Shown: positions 27,255 through 41,128, counted from the first letter of the stretch. The stretch is 64,000 nucleotides of DNA from Hirudo medicinalis (GCA_011800805.1 MPNW01000136.1:89121-153120), one strand, 5' to 3'. The notes: generated by a model from the sequence alone, not told the origin. Numbers and translations: made by a program.

Positions 27255-30200
27255 TCATACTTCGACCTCCATTTTTTGCTTCTTCGTTTTCTTCTTGTTC
27301 GAGTCTTCCATTCTCTGCCTCTTCCTGTCAATGTACTCTGAAATGTTGTCGATGTGCATCTTGTGCAGGCTGCAGTTGAACTTGCTCCAATCCGTTACCG
27401 TGGATATTTCAGCTGGAAACGTGGAAATTAATTTAAGAAATACTTACATAAATAATAGAAAAAAATGAACAAAAAATAACGAGTTCGAAAAATGACAATC
27501 GGGGGGGTCATCATCCTTTCCTCATCAGTTTCATGGACATGAGATGAATGTGGAGGTTGTGCTTTCTCCTCAATGAATCGATTGAAGGCACAGAAACGAG
27601 CAAACGTTCAAATATTAAAACTTCATTAATATTCCTTTGTGAATTTTAAATGCTTCACTTTTCTCCAACTCAACTCAAGATTAAAATTTACAGGATTTGA
27701 TTTAAAAGTCTTAAGGTTGACCTATTTAATCAAGGTCATGCAGGGTAGAGTGAAGGTCGTGACAACAGTTCAAGCAAGCCATTAACATCCACGATTCACG
27801 GTCATCAGCTTGCCGAGAACATAATGCAACATTGCTGCTTAAAATGTCGTCCTACCGACAAATGAAGTCGTCGCAAGTTTTTCCTGTTCGTACGGAATTT
27901 CCACAAAATTGAGAATAAACAAAACAATGATAATTGAATAGCCTAATTAATGATAAGCATGGTTTACATGCTTTACAAGTCAAGATAAGAAAAATGTGAA
28001 ATACATGCAAATTATGCTGCAAGAAAAAATACGCAGTGCATTCGATGATAATGATTTCGCAAAGTAAAGTCGTTTGTTCAACAGAACAATGACAAAGAAA
28101 TGCAGGTATTGATTGCTTGCTGAGCAAAATGACAACCTCCAATGGAGCAATGGAAACATGCATCCAGTTTGAATGTAAACGACTTCATTAATTACTTTTT
28201 AAATAATAAATAAAGAATAATTATTTTATTTTTTTAAATAATAAATGAAAATAATAAAATAATAATTTAGAAACTCAATTTAAACAAATATTTTCAAAGG
28301 AACAATTATTAAAATTATAATAATTATAACATAATTTTTTAATGAACCAATTCTTAGCATTACATTCACAGTTTCCATATTAATTAACTCTTAAGGCTCT
28401 ACCTATTTAAAAGCAAAAAGTCTTATATTAATATTTAATCAATTTAAGTGTTTTAATCCTAAAAACATAAAATTGAAATTTCACCGAAATAATAAAAGAT
28501 ATTAACTAAATATTCCATGATGAAATACTGTAAGTATTCAGTAATAAAACGATGCTGTACGAGTACTGTACAAGTACTGTACGAGTACTGTACAAGTACT
28601 GTACGAGTACTGTACGAGTATCCACACGAACTTACATCCAAATGTCAACAACTTGTCGTTCAAGGTTCTGAGGCCTTCCAACATAAGGCCGGCATCACTG
28701 CTGCCATCTATCAAAGTCTTTAAAAAAATTAATAAATCAATATGAAGTTAAATTTGTGCACTTCATTTGTTGTTGGCAGGTTGATTAAAATACAGGTGAA
28801 ACGCCCACCTGAACCCTGAGAAATTCATCCTTGATAATTTTATAGCATGACATGCACATGTTCTTTTCATCACGAGTCAGGTGCAACACAAACAACAAAT
28901 TATTGGACAGTTTCACATCCAAAACTCTTCCCTCGATTTTCAGAGCGTCGACGAGTTCCATTTTTCCGTTCTTCAATTCTAAGACGAGAACCTCGGACCT
29001 TCTGCAAATTGTGGAATTTTCGTTACGGACATCAGTTTGGTCGTGTTTTGGTAATAAACGTTCAAAATATTTTCTTTAAAGTTATTCGTCCGAGTTGTTT
29101 ATCGACTTAAACAAAACATTGCCGACCTTTCGAACGACACTGCGGTGACTCTCGAGCCGCAAAGATAAGAAATGTTTCGTACGTCGACGCCCCTGCACGA
29201 ATTGTCGTCGTCCGATTGGTTGGGAACGAGGTTGGGGCATTTGAGATTATCGGCCGATTCGACGTGAGGCAAGCAGTCAAAAGAATCTAATTCCTGTCCT
29301 GAGAGGTAATTCCATACCTTCACTGTACCATCCTGCAAAATGAGATTAATTTTAAAATTTAATAACAAAAATGTTTACTTTAACAAATAAAATATTTGTG
29401 AGTGATCATTTGTAATTCTTATTTTAAAACCAAGATTCACATAATATTAGATAAATATGGTTTATTAATAATCTTCTAATATTTAATATGATGATGATGA
29501 TAGTTTTCAAAGTTATTTAAATTGTTTGTCATGAAGTTATAGTACAACTTGAGTAAATGCACCCAATTACTCCATGTATGTATGAGTACAGATAGTACAT
29601 CCTGATTGAATGATTACAATTTACATTTACCCCAGATCCCGAGATGAGCAGTTCTGCATCTTCGGCATACACGAGTTGGCTGATGAAGCTTTGAATTAAA
29701 CGTGATTGCAACATAAAAATCATTTAAGTGGCTTGGATTATTTAAACCTAATAAAATTATTTATTATTTATAAAAACAAATTCTCATTAATTTCTCACTC
29801 CAAGTGGCCAAGACAGAACGTGGCAATGTTGTAGCTGTTGGGAAAGTGGCTGACTCTAATCTTCTCATCCCTGTCACCTGTGATCAAAAACCTGTCATTT
29901 CTGCAGAGCACCTGAAAATACAATTAATGTAAGACAAATTTACAACCTCAGTGTGTCTGTATAGTTTTAGACAATTAGATTCAATTCACAAATTCAGCAA
30001 CAGATATTTTGCAGACTTTAATAAACTTTAATCTATTTATTTTAAACATCAAATTACCAAATCAATGAGCATTGATACATGGCCTACAACAAGTGAATGG
30101 CCATTACTGGAATCCTGCACAGAGAAACTGTTTACATCTCCTGACTTATCGGCCACCAAAACCACCGAGCCGTCCTCAGAGAATACCATGGAAGTGCATC

Positions 30201-30742
30201 TTTTCGGTATAGTCCTGGATCATTTAACTTGCCTCATGACTTTCAAAAAATTAATTGGAGATCAATTCAATGTCATACCTTCTGTTGATCAAGGACCAAT
30301 TCTCAGTGTGAAATATGTATAATTGTTTGTTGTCATCTGTTAGACTTAAGTATTTGTGACATTTAGAACAGGCTATTGCTGAAATCTTAGTGGCCTCAGT
30401 AGTGGTACTGATAAGAAAAATAATGTTATACCTAAAAGCAACTTAATCAAAATTGGTTTTTTACACATTACTTTTCCGCTGATTTGTTCTCCGGTGGAAT
30501 GCTTTCGTTTTTAATTAAATTTATTTCTGAACATTTTCTTGATCTGCAATCAGAGCATTAAAGTTTCATAAGCAAAATCTCATAGATGTAAGCAACGGTT
30601 AGACACGATTTACATATGGAATGACGTTCAGTTAACCCTAATCCCCCATTCCAATTAACGTTCAAACTCACATTAAGTCATAAACTAAAATAGTTTGACC
30701 ATAAGCGATTGTCAGAAATTTCTCGTTAGCAATGAGAGCCAT
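27255..30742 (-). CDS. WDR4: WDR4, non-catalytic subunit of tRNA m7G46 methyltransferase
   Basis: Ten minus-strand exons: 30742-30672, 30543-30472, 30407-30279, 30214-30058, 29911-29799, 29688-29631, 29332-29127, 29001-28809, 28717-28636 and 27412-27255. They join to 412 residues, the normal family length. WDR4/Trm82 is a WD-repeat scaffold that supports METTL1/Trm8 in methylating G46 of tRNAs in the nucleus. Diagnostic pieces are YLSLTDDNKQLYIF, RCTSMVFSEDGSVVLVADKS, GDVNSFSV, RFLITGDRDEKIRVSHFP, FCLGHLDFISQLV, SGSGDGTVKVWNYLSG and the basic C-terminus YIDRKRQRMEDSNKKKTKKQ. The start MALIANEKF opens a typical first blade. Its minus-strand polyA signal is at 27208. The promoter is shared with ONECUT, which is divergently transcribed. 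Confidence 0.92.
28555..28620. repeat. 11-bp palindromic-core tandem array in a WDR4 intron
   Basis: Six exact-length copies of ctgtacgagta or ctgtacaagta in the order G, A, G, A, G, G at the variable base, giving a 22-bp higher-order unit. Each copy carries TGTAC and, across the junctions, AGTACT palindromes. On the coding strand it begins 15 nt after the 5' splice site of WDR4 exon 9. Confidence 0.9.
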
Positions 30743-31162
30743 GCTTTCGGTGTTTACAAAGAATAAATATTGCTCAAGTATCGCTCATAAGATTTCAAAG
30801 TTTAAAAAACTAATCTTGTCGAACACTTTGGCATCACTCAATTTAAAATTTTAGTTTTAAAATAGAAATCAACATGTTTTGATAGCAGCGTATTTGGGGT
30901 GAGTAATTGTTTGACCGCATCTGTTGCTAGCGGGTGCCAAGTACAGCTTCAGCAACGCGATGATCTGGATCGAGCAAACGCCATCCTATTAACTCTCTGC
31001 AAAATGGCCGACAAAGTTTCGGAGGCTTAGGATCTCGGAAAATCGATACATCGATCGTCGCCTCTAGGATCTTTGATTTTTTTTGACACTTTTACAAAAA
31101 ACGTTTAATATTCGAAAAAGTGCGTCGATCGCTTTTACAGTCAGCTCGTTTGTACGTAGTTG
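30743..31162. promoter_or_regulatory. Divergent promoter between WDR4 and ONECUT
   Basis: 420 bp separate the two start codons, which point away from each other. The interval must hold both 5' UTRs and both core promoters. No clear TATA box is seen; it is less AT-rich around 30885-31075, with several CG-containing sites such as tcgatacatcgatcgtcg. Confidence 0.6.
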
Positions 31163-33084
31163 ATGGAAGCGAATAGGTTGATTCCAAATCCCACTTTAGC
31201 GCCTAGTTCACAGAGTTCAGATACCGATAGTAATGGAGTTTTTGGAGGTTCCACGGTTGACAGTGTGGCGGGAATCGCGGATGTGATCAGATTAATACCC
31301 AATGGGGTGGCACTAGATCTCTCTTGCATAACTAATGAAAATGTTGCTCAAAATGGTGTAGGAGTTAGTTATACCAATCTGGTAGACTCAGCCAATGTCA
31401 CTCAGCTTAATCCGTCCTACAATCCTTTGGTTCAAAATTCTACCCAGCCCATAAACCGAGTAGATGTTACTGAAAATCTTCCGTCCTTGACAGATTTTGA
31501 TGTTTCACAAAATTTGCAGTTTACGCCTGTCACACCTGAAGTGAATGCAAACCAAAGTTGTTTTTTGAAAGAATTAGACTCAGGCAATGTGCAACTTCTG
31601 CAGTCAAATTTGACTCTCGAACCAGGGGAAGTGATTGGTTCTGATCAGCTGTTGAAAGTAGAAGAGGCTGCTAAACAATTGAACTCAGCTGTTATCAAAC
31701 AGAATTGGGTGAATATTAATGCATTACCAAACAATCTCACCTATACCATAATCGATGCAGCCAACGGTCTGAATTCTCTGAAGCCAGATGTACAAAAACC
31801 AACACTTGCCACCCTCCAACCACTCTCTAATGCAAACATCATATCATTGTGCCAGAAGAATCTAGATTCTCTGGTCAACTTGCAAAAGATTCAGCTGCTT
31901 CAAGCCAATTCTGGGAACTTATCTGGGGCTTTAGGTGCCCAGGGGCAATTTCTTCTACACTCTTTTGCACCAACCAACATTTCGACGATTCCTGCGAGCG
32001 AATCGACCACGTACGACCAGCCCAGTTCAACCACAGATTCAAATCAATCAAACCAAGAGGAAATAAATACCAAGGAAGTAGCAATGAAGATAAGCAATGA
32101 ACTGAAAAAATACAGCATCCCTCAAGCTGTCTTTGCACAACAGGTAGTGTTTGTGCTTTAAAATGTTAGCTTTACTTATGACAATACACAATATTTAATA
32201 AGTCAACAATAATTTCTTTCTGTTTGTTGTACCTGATCTGAAATTGTGGAATCATCTCCAGGTTTTAGGTCGAAGTCAGGGAACTCTGAGCGACCTGCTA
32301 AGAAATCCTAAACCATGGAGCAAATTAAAATCTGGGAGGGAAACGTTCAGACGCATGTGGAACTGGATGAAGGAGCCTGAATCTGAGAGGATGGCTCAGC
32401 TAAGACTATGTGGTCAGATTTCTATATTTTCAGTTGTAAAAAAATCACTTTTTCTTTCCAACCCAACAGAATGAGTTGTTAATTGACAATTAGCGATTCA
32501 TTTTCAAGAATGAATTGGTTACGTGTCAAATGCTTCAACAGCATCTTCTATGAATCAGGAGGGTCATCCACTGGATTCCAAACCATCTGCATCATCAACT
32601 TCTCTCCCCAATGCTTCTGGAATTACTTCTGCACTCCAACCAAGTAGATAATTTGCTTCTGTTGGTTTTGATTTTTAATGATCATCACAATTTTGCTGGC
32701 TCAGCAACCAATAAAAGGTCTCGAGATGCTGCTCAAGTAGATGCAGGGGAATCGACTCCTCCCGGATTTACCGGGAAGAAACCGAGGATGGTGTTTACGG
32801 AGATCCAGAGGAGGACTCTCGTTGCCATTTTCAAGGAAATCAAGAGGCCCAGCAAAGAGATCCAAGCGACGATAGCCGAGCAGTTGGGCCTGAAAGTTTC
32901 GACCGTCGTCAATTTCTTCATGAATGCCAGGCGCAGGTCCATCGAAAAGTACTTGGACGACACAGTGACCACCACTTCTGCCAGCACGACCACTCTGACC
33001 ACCAATGAATGCGGCAGCATGAGGTGCACCGTCGCAAAGAACGACGACGTTTCCAGTAGCGCGGGAGACATGAGCATCTTATAA
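31163..33084 (+). CDS. ONECUT: ONECUT (HNF6) CUT-homeodomain transcription factor
   Basis: Exons 31163-32143, 32262-32412, 32542-32643 and 32705-33084 join to 537 residues; ATG at 31163 (MEANRLIP). ONECUT proteins bind DNA in the nucleus through one CUT domain and an atypical homeodomain and control neuronal and sensory differentiation. The CUT domain spans exons 1-2 (residues about 299-376: KYSIPQAVFAQQ, then RSQGTLSDLLRNPKPW and SGRETFRRMWNW). The homeodomain lies at about 436-496 (QRRTLVAIFKEIKRPSKE, VNFFMNARRRS) with the family's F48 and M50. The N-terminal 300 residues are Asn/Ser/Leu-rich with no recognised domain. A short Ser-rich exon 3 forms the linker. Some otherwise conserved positions are changed (EIKRPS for ENKRPS, VVNFF for VSNFF). 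A candidate AATAAA is at 34636, implying a 3' UTR of about 1.6 kb. Confidence 0.93.
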
Positions 33085-36000
33085 ACGTCGGAGCATTGTC
33101 GACGAGCACCATGCAAGTCTTTTATTACCATAAATTTTTCAAAAGATCCTGAAAATGTCCTAGTGTTTGAGCCAGTGTTTAAACAGCAATACTGCAAAGA
33201 GAGACTCGGGTTTTGAAATTGTCATTCATTACGACTTTGATTATTCAGATGAATTGTTTCAATTAACCACGATGATATCAGTTGTTATAAATATTTCTTC
33301 CTTGACGTTTATTCATATTTCAATATTTAGTAAATTCATGATATTAGAACTAGTCACCTTCATGCCTCTTGTTCATTCCAATATATTTTGTTTTTCAAAC
33401 TCATGTCCAGGCATTCCATTGTTTCAGTGTTATTTGTTTTCAACTTTCAAGATGCTTTCTGCTTGACATTGGTTTTGTAAATGGCAAATTAATTACAATT
33501 AATTGATTAAATTATGTTAATTAATTACATTAATAGCTTGCTGTTGGTTATTTATCCGTACCTTATCTATCATGCGTCGTTACCTATAGTCAACAACTCT
33601 TATTTGCTTACTTTTTTGATAAGTCTTTGACAAAAAATTTACTTTATTTTACAGATTGAAACAATTTTATGAGTGATTTACCTTTTCTGAAACATCTAAA
33701 TTTGGCTGTCTTCATTGCTATTTCTAAACATTGGTTTTGTTATCTAAAATAAGATGGTCTTTCTTAAAAGTAACACAATCGCCATTACTTACGTGCATCA
33801 CGGAAGTACCTTCGTTCGAGTGGTTTGTTGGTGCATTTTGTTGCAAATCATTTCTGGTTCTATTTGAAAGTTTATCATGTCGTAAGGGTATTCCTTACTT
33901 TGCATTCCTGCAATCGGAGGTTTTCCTACTCAGCCGTTCGACCATTTAAGATCTGTTTCCACATAGGTTAAATATTTAGTTGCCATGTCATTGTTTTCAC
34001 TTTTCTAGTCATTTATTTGAATTTTCTCTCTTCAGTTAGTCGTTAGAACTAGGTTCGTTTTAATTTTTTCATACTTGGCTGATGGCCTTCACGAGCTAAT
34101 TTGTTTTCTATGTTGAAATTTCTTTGGTGCTACCATGTTGTGTTGTGATTTTCCAGTTTTTGTAAGCGTCACTTCTCTTGGAAATGAAAATCGTTTCTGG
34201 ATTTTCGTCGCTTTAGACATCAGCGGTAGAATGTTGCGTGTTGATCCTCGTCGTCGTTGCATATCCATTTGTGTTTCTGAATGCAAAGGTTGCGTGCGGA
34301 AGGAAGCATTGCGCGTTGAATCTTTCAAGCATTCCTCTCTTGTTGATGTGCGGAAGTAATTCTTTGCTTTCGAAAGAAGTATGATGTAAACTCTGTGAAG
34401 TTAAAGTGTATTGATTTTTATAATTAAACTTTTTACAGGTGAACTGATGATTTTAATGTTTGCTTAGTTGTTACATTTTACTGACCAACTATGATGTATT
34501 TGTAAACATTTTTGTCACTAAATTTTCTTCGCTTTGTTTTAAGTTTTGTCATGATGGGTGCATGTCCTGTTAATAGTGCATCGAGTATTTTATGCAATTT
34601 CGTCATCTTTTCGGTAGTCGAAAGTAATTTGAAGAAATAAATGTGAGAAACATTTCATTGTGTTTGGTAAATATTCTCACGATGTTTAGAAATAATCTTG
34701 TATTTGTAACAATTCTAGTTTGTGACTACATTAGAATATTTAATGCAGCATGAGAATTGTTTGCAATTCTCTTGTATTTGGTGATGGTAGAGTTTTGCTG
34801 CTCTAATTTTTTAATGAACCTTTAAATGGCGTGGGAAAAAGTGCAAAAATGAAATTCGGAAAACATGGATTACATCCAAGTGCCTAGTGGTTAGTAGACT
34901 TTGTGACAGTAGGAATAATCAAAAAACAGCCATAATAACAGAAAGGCTTTCATGGACTGATGGCTAATATAACGTGATACGAATTCATTTCATTATTCAA
35001 AAAAGTTTTACTTCACATGAGCTTTGTCTTTATTTTTATTGTAACATACAGCCCCAGTCTCTCCTAATCTTATCCATCCCAAAGAGATGTAGATATCGCC
35101 ACACATTGCCTTCCAGTTTTGCAAGGAAGGAACCTCATAATCAGATTTGTAATTTGGATATTATTACTAATTTGCTAATTGCTAATGAAATTACTTAATA
35201 ATCTGTGATCTTGAAGTTCACTTGAACACACGCCACTATAACCAAATTCGGATTCATTGGGTCTCTGCATTAATATCTATTTCCGATATTTCTACTTAGT
35301 CACTTTAATAAGAAACCGTTTGCCACAACGTGTTAAGGATAGTTAAATATTGAATTTAAATAATTATTAGATAAATATGTGCGAAGCATGCATTTATGCA
35401 GCGCCACTTTCATAGATGAGATGTTTTACGAGCGAAATTTATTTAAAAGAACGTTAAAAGAACACAAAATACTAGCGACGATTACAACTTCAGATTTAGT
35501 CTTCCTAATTTACTTAGACGAATTACATATTTGTTATTAATAATAAATGGTAATAAGTTGGGCTACCAATTAATACTCAGGAGGAAGCAAAAATCAGCCA
35601 GAAAAGTGTATTGTTTAATTTGTGGAAGTCCTCTATCAGTTTTGTTTCAAACATTAATAACAACATAACATCAAATTTACGCTGCTGTGAGTAACATTAG
35701 CAATACTCTGAAAGTGGTCACCAGGCGATCAATACTTGGTAGTGCATTTCTCTATTGTCAAGCATAAGTTGTTGTCAAATGTTTGATCGATCATAAGCGA
35801 ACCAGTTTAGTGAAAATCTTTCGATAGTACGAGGAGTTGCTTTAGATAGTTGAAATAAGTGCTAAATACTGTAAGTAACGTCACCATAACTTGAATCTGG
35901 TCGCATTATTAGTAAGGTTTCTCGTTACTAAAGTGCAAACACCTCAATGGCCGACCGACTATGTTGGTTTCGCCATATACCGGTGTGATATATGGCAGCT

Positions 36001-36123
36001 CGAATCTATCGACATTTATTATCCTTTCAATTCTAGAAAAGGAAACGCATCTAAAACAATTTTTTATTCATTTAATTTACCAATTAAAATAGTAAAAACA
36101 CTAAGATAATCAATTTACATCAA
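33085..36123. other. ONECUT 3' UTR and spacer
   Basis: T-rich sequence with AATAAA at 34636-34641, then AT-rich unique DNA up to the SLC12A8 start. Short plus-strand frames (33167-34359) fall within the likely 3' UTR and have no recognisable motif. Confidence 0.5.
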
Positions 36124-39100
36124 ATGGAGGAGCAGACGGATATTTCTGAGAAGCGCCACGAAGATGTTTCTAGCTTGGATATTGTTGATAGCAATTCGAA
36201 ATCCGACGGAAATGTCCTTCAATCCGTGGATTTAAATGAAAATTCGCAGAAGCAGTTCAGTCATCAGGTAATTATGGTAGTTCTTCATTTTATTTGTTTA
36301 GTCCTTTAGATTATAAACTAATTGTGCTAATTTTGAGACCTCCCCCGCGGAAGAAGAGCCGTGGTGGCAAGCAGACCTGAGTCTTCTTTCACCAAAACTG
36401 TTTGGTGCTTGGGACGGAGTATTTACGTCGTGCATGGTCAACATTTTTGGAGTGGTTATATTTTTGAGGACAGGATGGATCGTAGTTGGTATATTTCTTT
36501 ATTCAATTCGGATTTTAATGGCAGCACATTCTAACAACTTGGTTTTGGGCAGGGTAATGCCGGTCTCGACTTCACTTTTATCATCATCGCTTTGACGGAG
36601 AGTGTATCCGTGGTAACAGTTTTCAGCGCCATAGGGATATGCCACAAGGGTCAGGTGGAGTGCACCGGTGGTGTCTATACGCTCATACGCCATGTACTTG
36701 GTAGTAAAGTGGCGACTCCAGTGGCTCTTCTCTACTGCTTGGGACAGGTCGTACGTTTTTTCAAAGTAATGTAAGTCTGAGAATGAGTATTTCTCATCTT
36801 GTTGCGAAATGCACTTTAATTATATCATCATCTCCATCAAAACTAAAAATACAAATTGTGGTTTATATGGAATTTATATGAATTAAATAATTATAATTTT
36901 GAGAGTTAGGAGTATTAAGTATTATATTTTTCAGGCCATATCATGTTCTCTGTGTGTACTGGCATTTGGAGAATCAATATTGGATCTCCTCTCTTGGAAA
37001 AATATCTGGCTTGAAAGACTTATTGCATGTACTGCACTCTTGTTCATATTAGGTGAACATTTGATTTATTGAATGATTTTGAAAATCGTAACTTAAAAGT
37101 AAAATGCACTTAAATATCACTCTGAAATCTTTCGATCATTGATGATAGGTGTTCTGGCACTGGGAGTGACGTGGTTAATTGGCCTCCAGATCCTGTTAAT
37201 TGTTCTTCTTTTCATAGCAATTTTTGACTTCTTGCTTGGTTCCTTCATCACCAAGGATCCAGGTGAGTAAATTTAAATCATAACGTCAGGGACAATAATT
37301 TATATTTGTAAACAGTATGGGTTATGAATGGGATGCAATCTTAATTGACTGTTTCAAAGTAAATTATAAAAGCCTCTTTTCGTGATGATCAACATTTTTG
37401 CCAATGTTACGGTTCAATAATCAAATTAATTTAACAGTGAAGGGTGTCGTTGGTTATAGCAAGGAACATTTTTTAAACAACACCGGTCCTGGATACTTAG
37501 ATGGGGAGAATTTCTTCTCTGTGTTAGGGGTTTTCTTTCCCATGTCCTGTGGAGTTTTGGCAGGCTTCCAGATGGCAGGGGATGTCAAAAACCCACCCAA
37601 AGATATTCCCAAGGGGAGTTTGGCAGCTGTTTTGGTGAGGTATGATAAAACTTGTACTGGCAAGAGATTTTGAACATGTGCTGATATTGATTTATGTTGT
37701 CACAGCTCAGCCATCTACTTGATGTTCGCATTTGTTTTCTCCTTCACGTGCACACGAGAGGCCCTCAAAGCAGATTTCATGATTGCCGAGAAGGTTTAAC
37801 CTTTGAACTTAATTAATCTTTAGTCAAAGATGCTGCTCATTTGTAGTCAGGGAGATTTTATAATGATAAAGCACAAAAAAAGACTTTTAATTACAATCAA
37901 CTTTTGCGTGAAATGTGGGAAAAGGAATCTAGAACCTTAAAATTGAATTAATACTCTTAAGCTGATGACATATATTTATGAAATTGATTTAAATTATTGT
38001 TTTTTTTGTTCCATCCTTGTGTTAATATTTGTTTTGATGGTGGGTTTGATCAATTTTGCATCTCCTTTTTGCTGCTTTTTATAAAAAATAATCCTCAATC
38101 AGTGTTTATAAATAACATTAATAACAGTTTATTATTAATGATCGTATCAATAATGTTTAAAATTTCCAATCTGCAAAGATCGTCACTCATGATACACGAT
38201 GTGTTATATATAACTATTATCTTTTTTTTTAGACCGGCTTCGCCAGTCAAACATTTTTTATCCATTATAATTAATTTTATTATTTACGTCCTTCAAATTC
38301 AGACAGTTACTTGCCCTCAAAGAACTGGGCGACTAGGACGGTGCCCCAGTAACGGGACTCGAACTCGTTCTGCCATCGTTTATTTATTTATTTAACTAAG
38401 ATGATTTGGACTAACTATGCTCCTTGCTCCCAGTAGCTCTCGAGTTTAAAGCTCGTATGCGATTTAGGAGTAGGTGAATGTTGGAAAACTTGAAAGTTGA
38501 AAATAGCACAGTTGACCTAAGAAGGGCATAGAGACATGTGCAAATTTCAAGTCGCTACTGTTCACCGTTTGGGAGGAGTTCTTGGGACAGACAGATATAC
38601 ACATGCACTTTCTGTTTTATATTATAGATAATTTTCATGCGCAGGTATCTGCCACTCAAGTATTATGGTTAGTTGGACTGTACCAACTGTCCCTTTCATC
38701 AGCTGTTGGTAACCTGTGTGGATGCCCAACTGCACTTATGGGAGTGGCTGCTGACAGGGTCATAACCTTTCTAAATCCCCTTTCTAAAGGGGTTAGTCAT
38801 TGGCATATTTTGTATTTTATAATAAAGAAAATTAGAAAATTTGATATTTATAACAATCAGCGAATAATACTTTGCACCGAATAACTTCATTTATCTTATA
38901 ACAGAAATGCTACTTAACCTACTTTTTCAATAATTACCGTAAATAATGTATAAATAATACCATGTAATTAGACTGGACCAAACCAAGTTCCCTTCCTGGC
39001 GACTTCATCTCTAGCAGGAGTCAGTACAGTCTTCCTCTTGTTTGGGCATCTTAACAGCCTCAGTGTCATAACCACTGTGCTGTACTTAATAGCATATGCC

Positions 39101-41128
39101 TTTGTGAACTATTCTTATTTTGAGCTCTGCATGTCCATTAGACAAAACATTGTCCCTGAAAGCAAATCAAAGATCAAAAGAAAGTCTGACATTAACAAAT
39201 CTAAAGAAGGTTCTTTAGTGAATTTAATTCAGACTTTGTAACTTTTTATTGTCAGTTATTGTTAGTTGATATTTAACTAGTTAATATTTGCTTCATGATG
39301 TATAATTATAGTAAATGTGTTTGTAAGAACAGAATGTCTTAATCTATGTAAAGTGGTGTCTAACCAAAAACACAAATTTGAATCCCAAGAGCCTGCCAAA
39401 ACCTCAAAAATCTTTCCTAGTTATGGCTCCATAATTAAAGACGAAGACGTCGTTGGTTAGTCCAACTAGATGCTTTATCCATATTATATTGCTTGTTCGG
39501 TCAGATTTAAGAAAGGTGCTTGTTGTGTGTTTCTAGATGCATGTGGGGTGCAATATTTCAGCAATTATGTTGTTGTCTTTTAGATTTTAAAAAATAATGG
39601 TAATTCGTGCTCAAGTCTTTTATTTTGCCGTCATTTTTGCTCTTTAGATTTCTTTTCAGCTTCAATAAACATGTGCATCTGTAAATCTTGTAAATCTATC
39701 AATCTATGAATCCACTTGACATTTTCAACTGCAACCACCATATATTTATATTACATGATTGCATCTGGTGAAATTATATCTAATATATAGCTAGTGCATA
39801 TGTAATCCATTTTATTGTGAATATAACGTATGTTGCTGCTACTATCTGCATGTTAAGATTTTCTTCGGTTGTTGCCTATTTGGAAAATCTTGTGGATTGA
39901 TGATGTTGTTTTGAATCTCAAAATCATTAATCTTCATCGAACTTCATCATTTCAGATTCTGACCTGCAAAAAGATGTTGATCTGATGTTTGAAATGTCAG
40001 TTCAGTGGAGCTTTGCAACCATTTGTCATCCCTTTGTTTCCCTGATAGGAGTATGTTCTTGTACTGATTAAACTTCCTGTTTTTTTTACAGTATCAGGAC
40101 TCATCTAGTGAAAACTTTTAATATCAATTTTTCAATGCTTAATTCTACTCTTTTGAATTCGAATTTTTAGTTTATCCGAGTTTTTAATTATTTTCATTTA
40201 ATTTAATCAGGCTGTTTGCTGCCTGGTATCAGCTTTTCTCATTGATTGGATGTACACATTAATTAGTCTCTTGTGTGTCCTTATTGTTTGGTTCGTCATT
40301 GGAATTTTCAACCCAGGTGTTCCTGCAGGTGAAATGCTTCGTCTTAAAAATGCATTCTTTCTGTTTTTAATTGAAATATATTTCAATATTTATAATTACA
40401 CTAAGTTACCAGGTTTTCAAACGTACCACTCTGCTTATAAAAATTTGGTTTAACAATATTTTTAACAATATTTGATTTATTTTGTATGCTTAAAGGATTT
40501 CATTTACATTGCTTTGTGCATGGAAATGTTGATATGATAAAATTGGTGTGTGCGATATTTTCACTTTAAATGTTTAATCGTTGTTATTTTATTTAAATGT
40601 AATGTGATAATGCATTGTGAGCAATTCTCAAAATTCAGTTCAAGTTGTCCTTCACATTTGTGATTGGTCTTTTCATTAGTTTTCTTCATAAAATATTTAT
40701 TGACCACTACAAATATTGTCTAAGTTAATATATTAGTTGTTACGCATTTTAGGATCAGCAAAGTTCAGCTACTTGAAATGGGCAAGAAAAAACTTTAGTT
40801 CACTTGGCAGGTTGAAATATTTGTATTCATGAACTGAAATCCCACTCGCTCTCATTCAATTTTTTTTTAATTAAATACATTTAATTATATGCTTTAAAGT
40901 TGTTTATTTGCTTTTCAATATTTATTATTGCTTATCTACTATTCTTTTCGGATTAGGTCTGCACCCACCCATGAAAATCAATTCATTATCACCAAACCAC
41001 TTCCAAAGATGAGCCTGAAAATTACCAGACAATCTTTAACCAATTCTGATATTCCTGGATGCGTTGATCCAAATTATTTAAAGCTCACTGAAGGCGGATA
41101 CAATTTTGAAGAAAAAGAAAGCAGTTGA
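36124..41128 (+). CDS. SLC12A8: SLC12A8-like cation-chloride cotransporter family protein
   Basis: Fourteen exons: 36124-36267, 36338-36484, 36553-36747, 36935-37052, 37149-37262, 37438-37639, 37706-37793, 38645-38791, 38972-39209, 39354-39455, 39956-40050, 40211-40328, 40753-40810 and 40957-41128. They join to 645 residues. This is a polytopic membrane protein of the amino acid-polyamine-cation fold. The signature after an acidic N-terminus is [20 protein letters not shown] with [12 protein letters not shown], followed by [32 protein letters not shown] and [16 protein letters not shown]. These fit SLC12A8 better than the NKCC or KCC branches, which have long N- and C-terminal domains. SLC12A8 has been linked to polyamine, amino acid or nicotinamide mononucleotide transport, but its substrate is debated. 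The exon 9-10 junction (39209/39354) is the least certain; reading through would end the protein at 39241. AATAAA lies at 41192. Confidence 0.88.
38290..38366 (-). other. Possible tRNA-derived SINE fragment in an SLC12A8 intron
   Basis: On the minus strand gagttcgagtcccgtta resembles a Pol III B box (GGTTCGANTCC). No convincing A box lies at the usual distance upstream. It could be a decayed SINE or chance. Confidence 0.25.

Noticed and set aside
38353..38366. tRNA gene
   Set aside because: Only a B-box-like match is present; no cloverleaf or A box can be placed.
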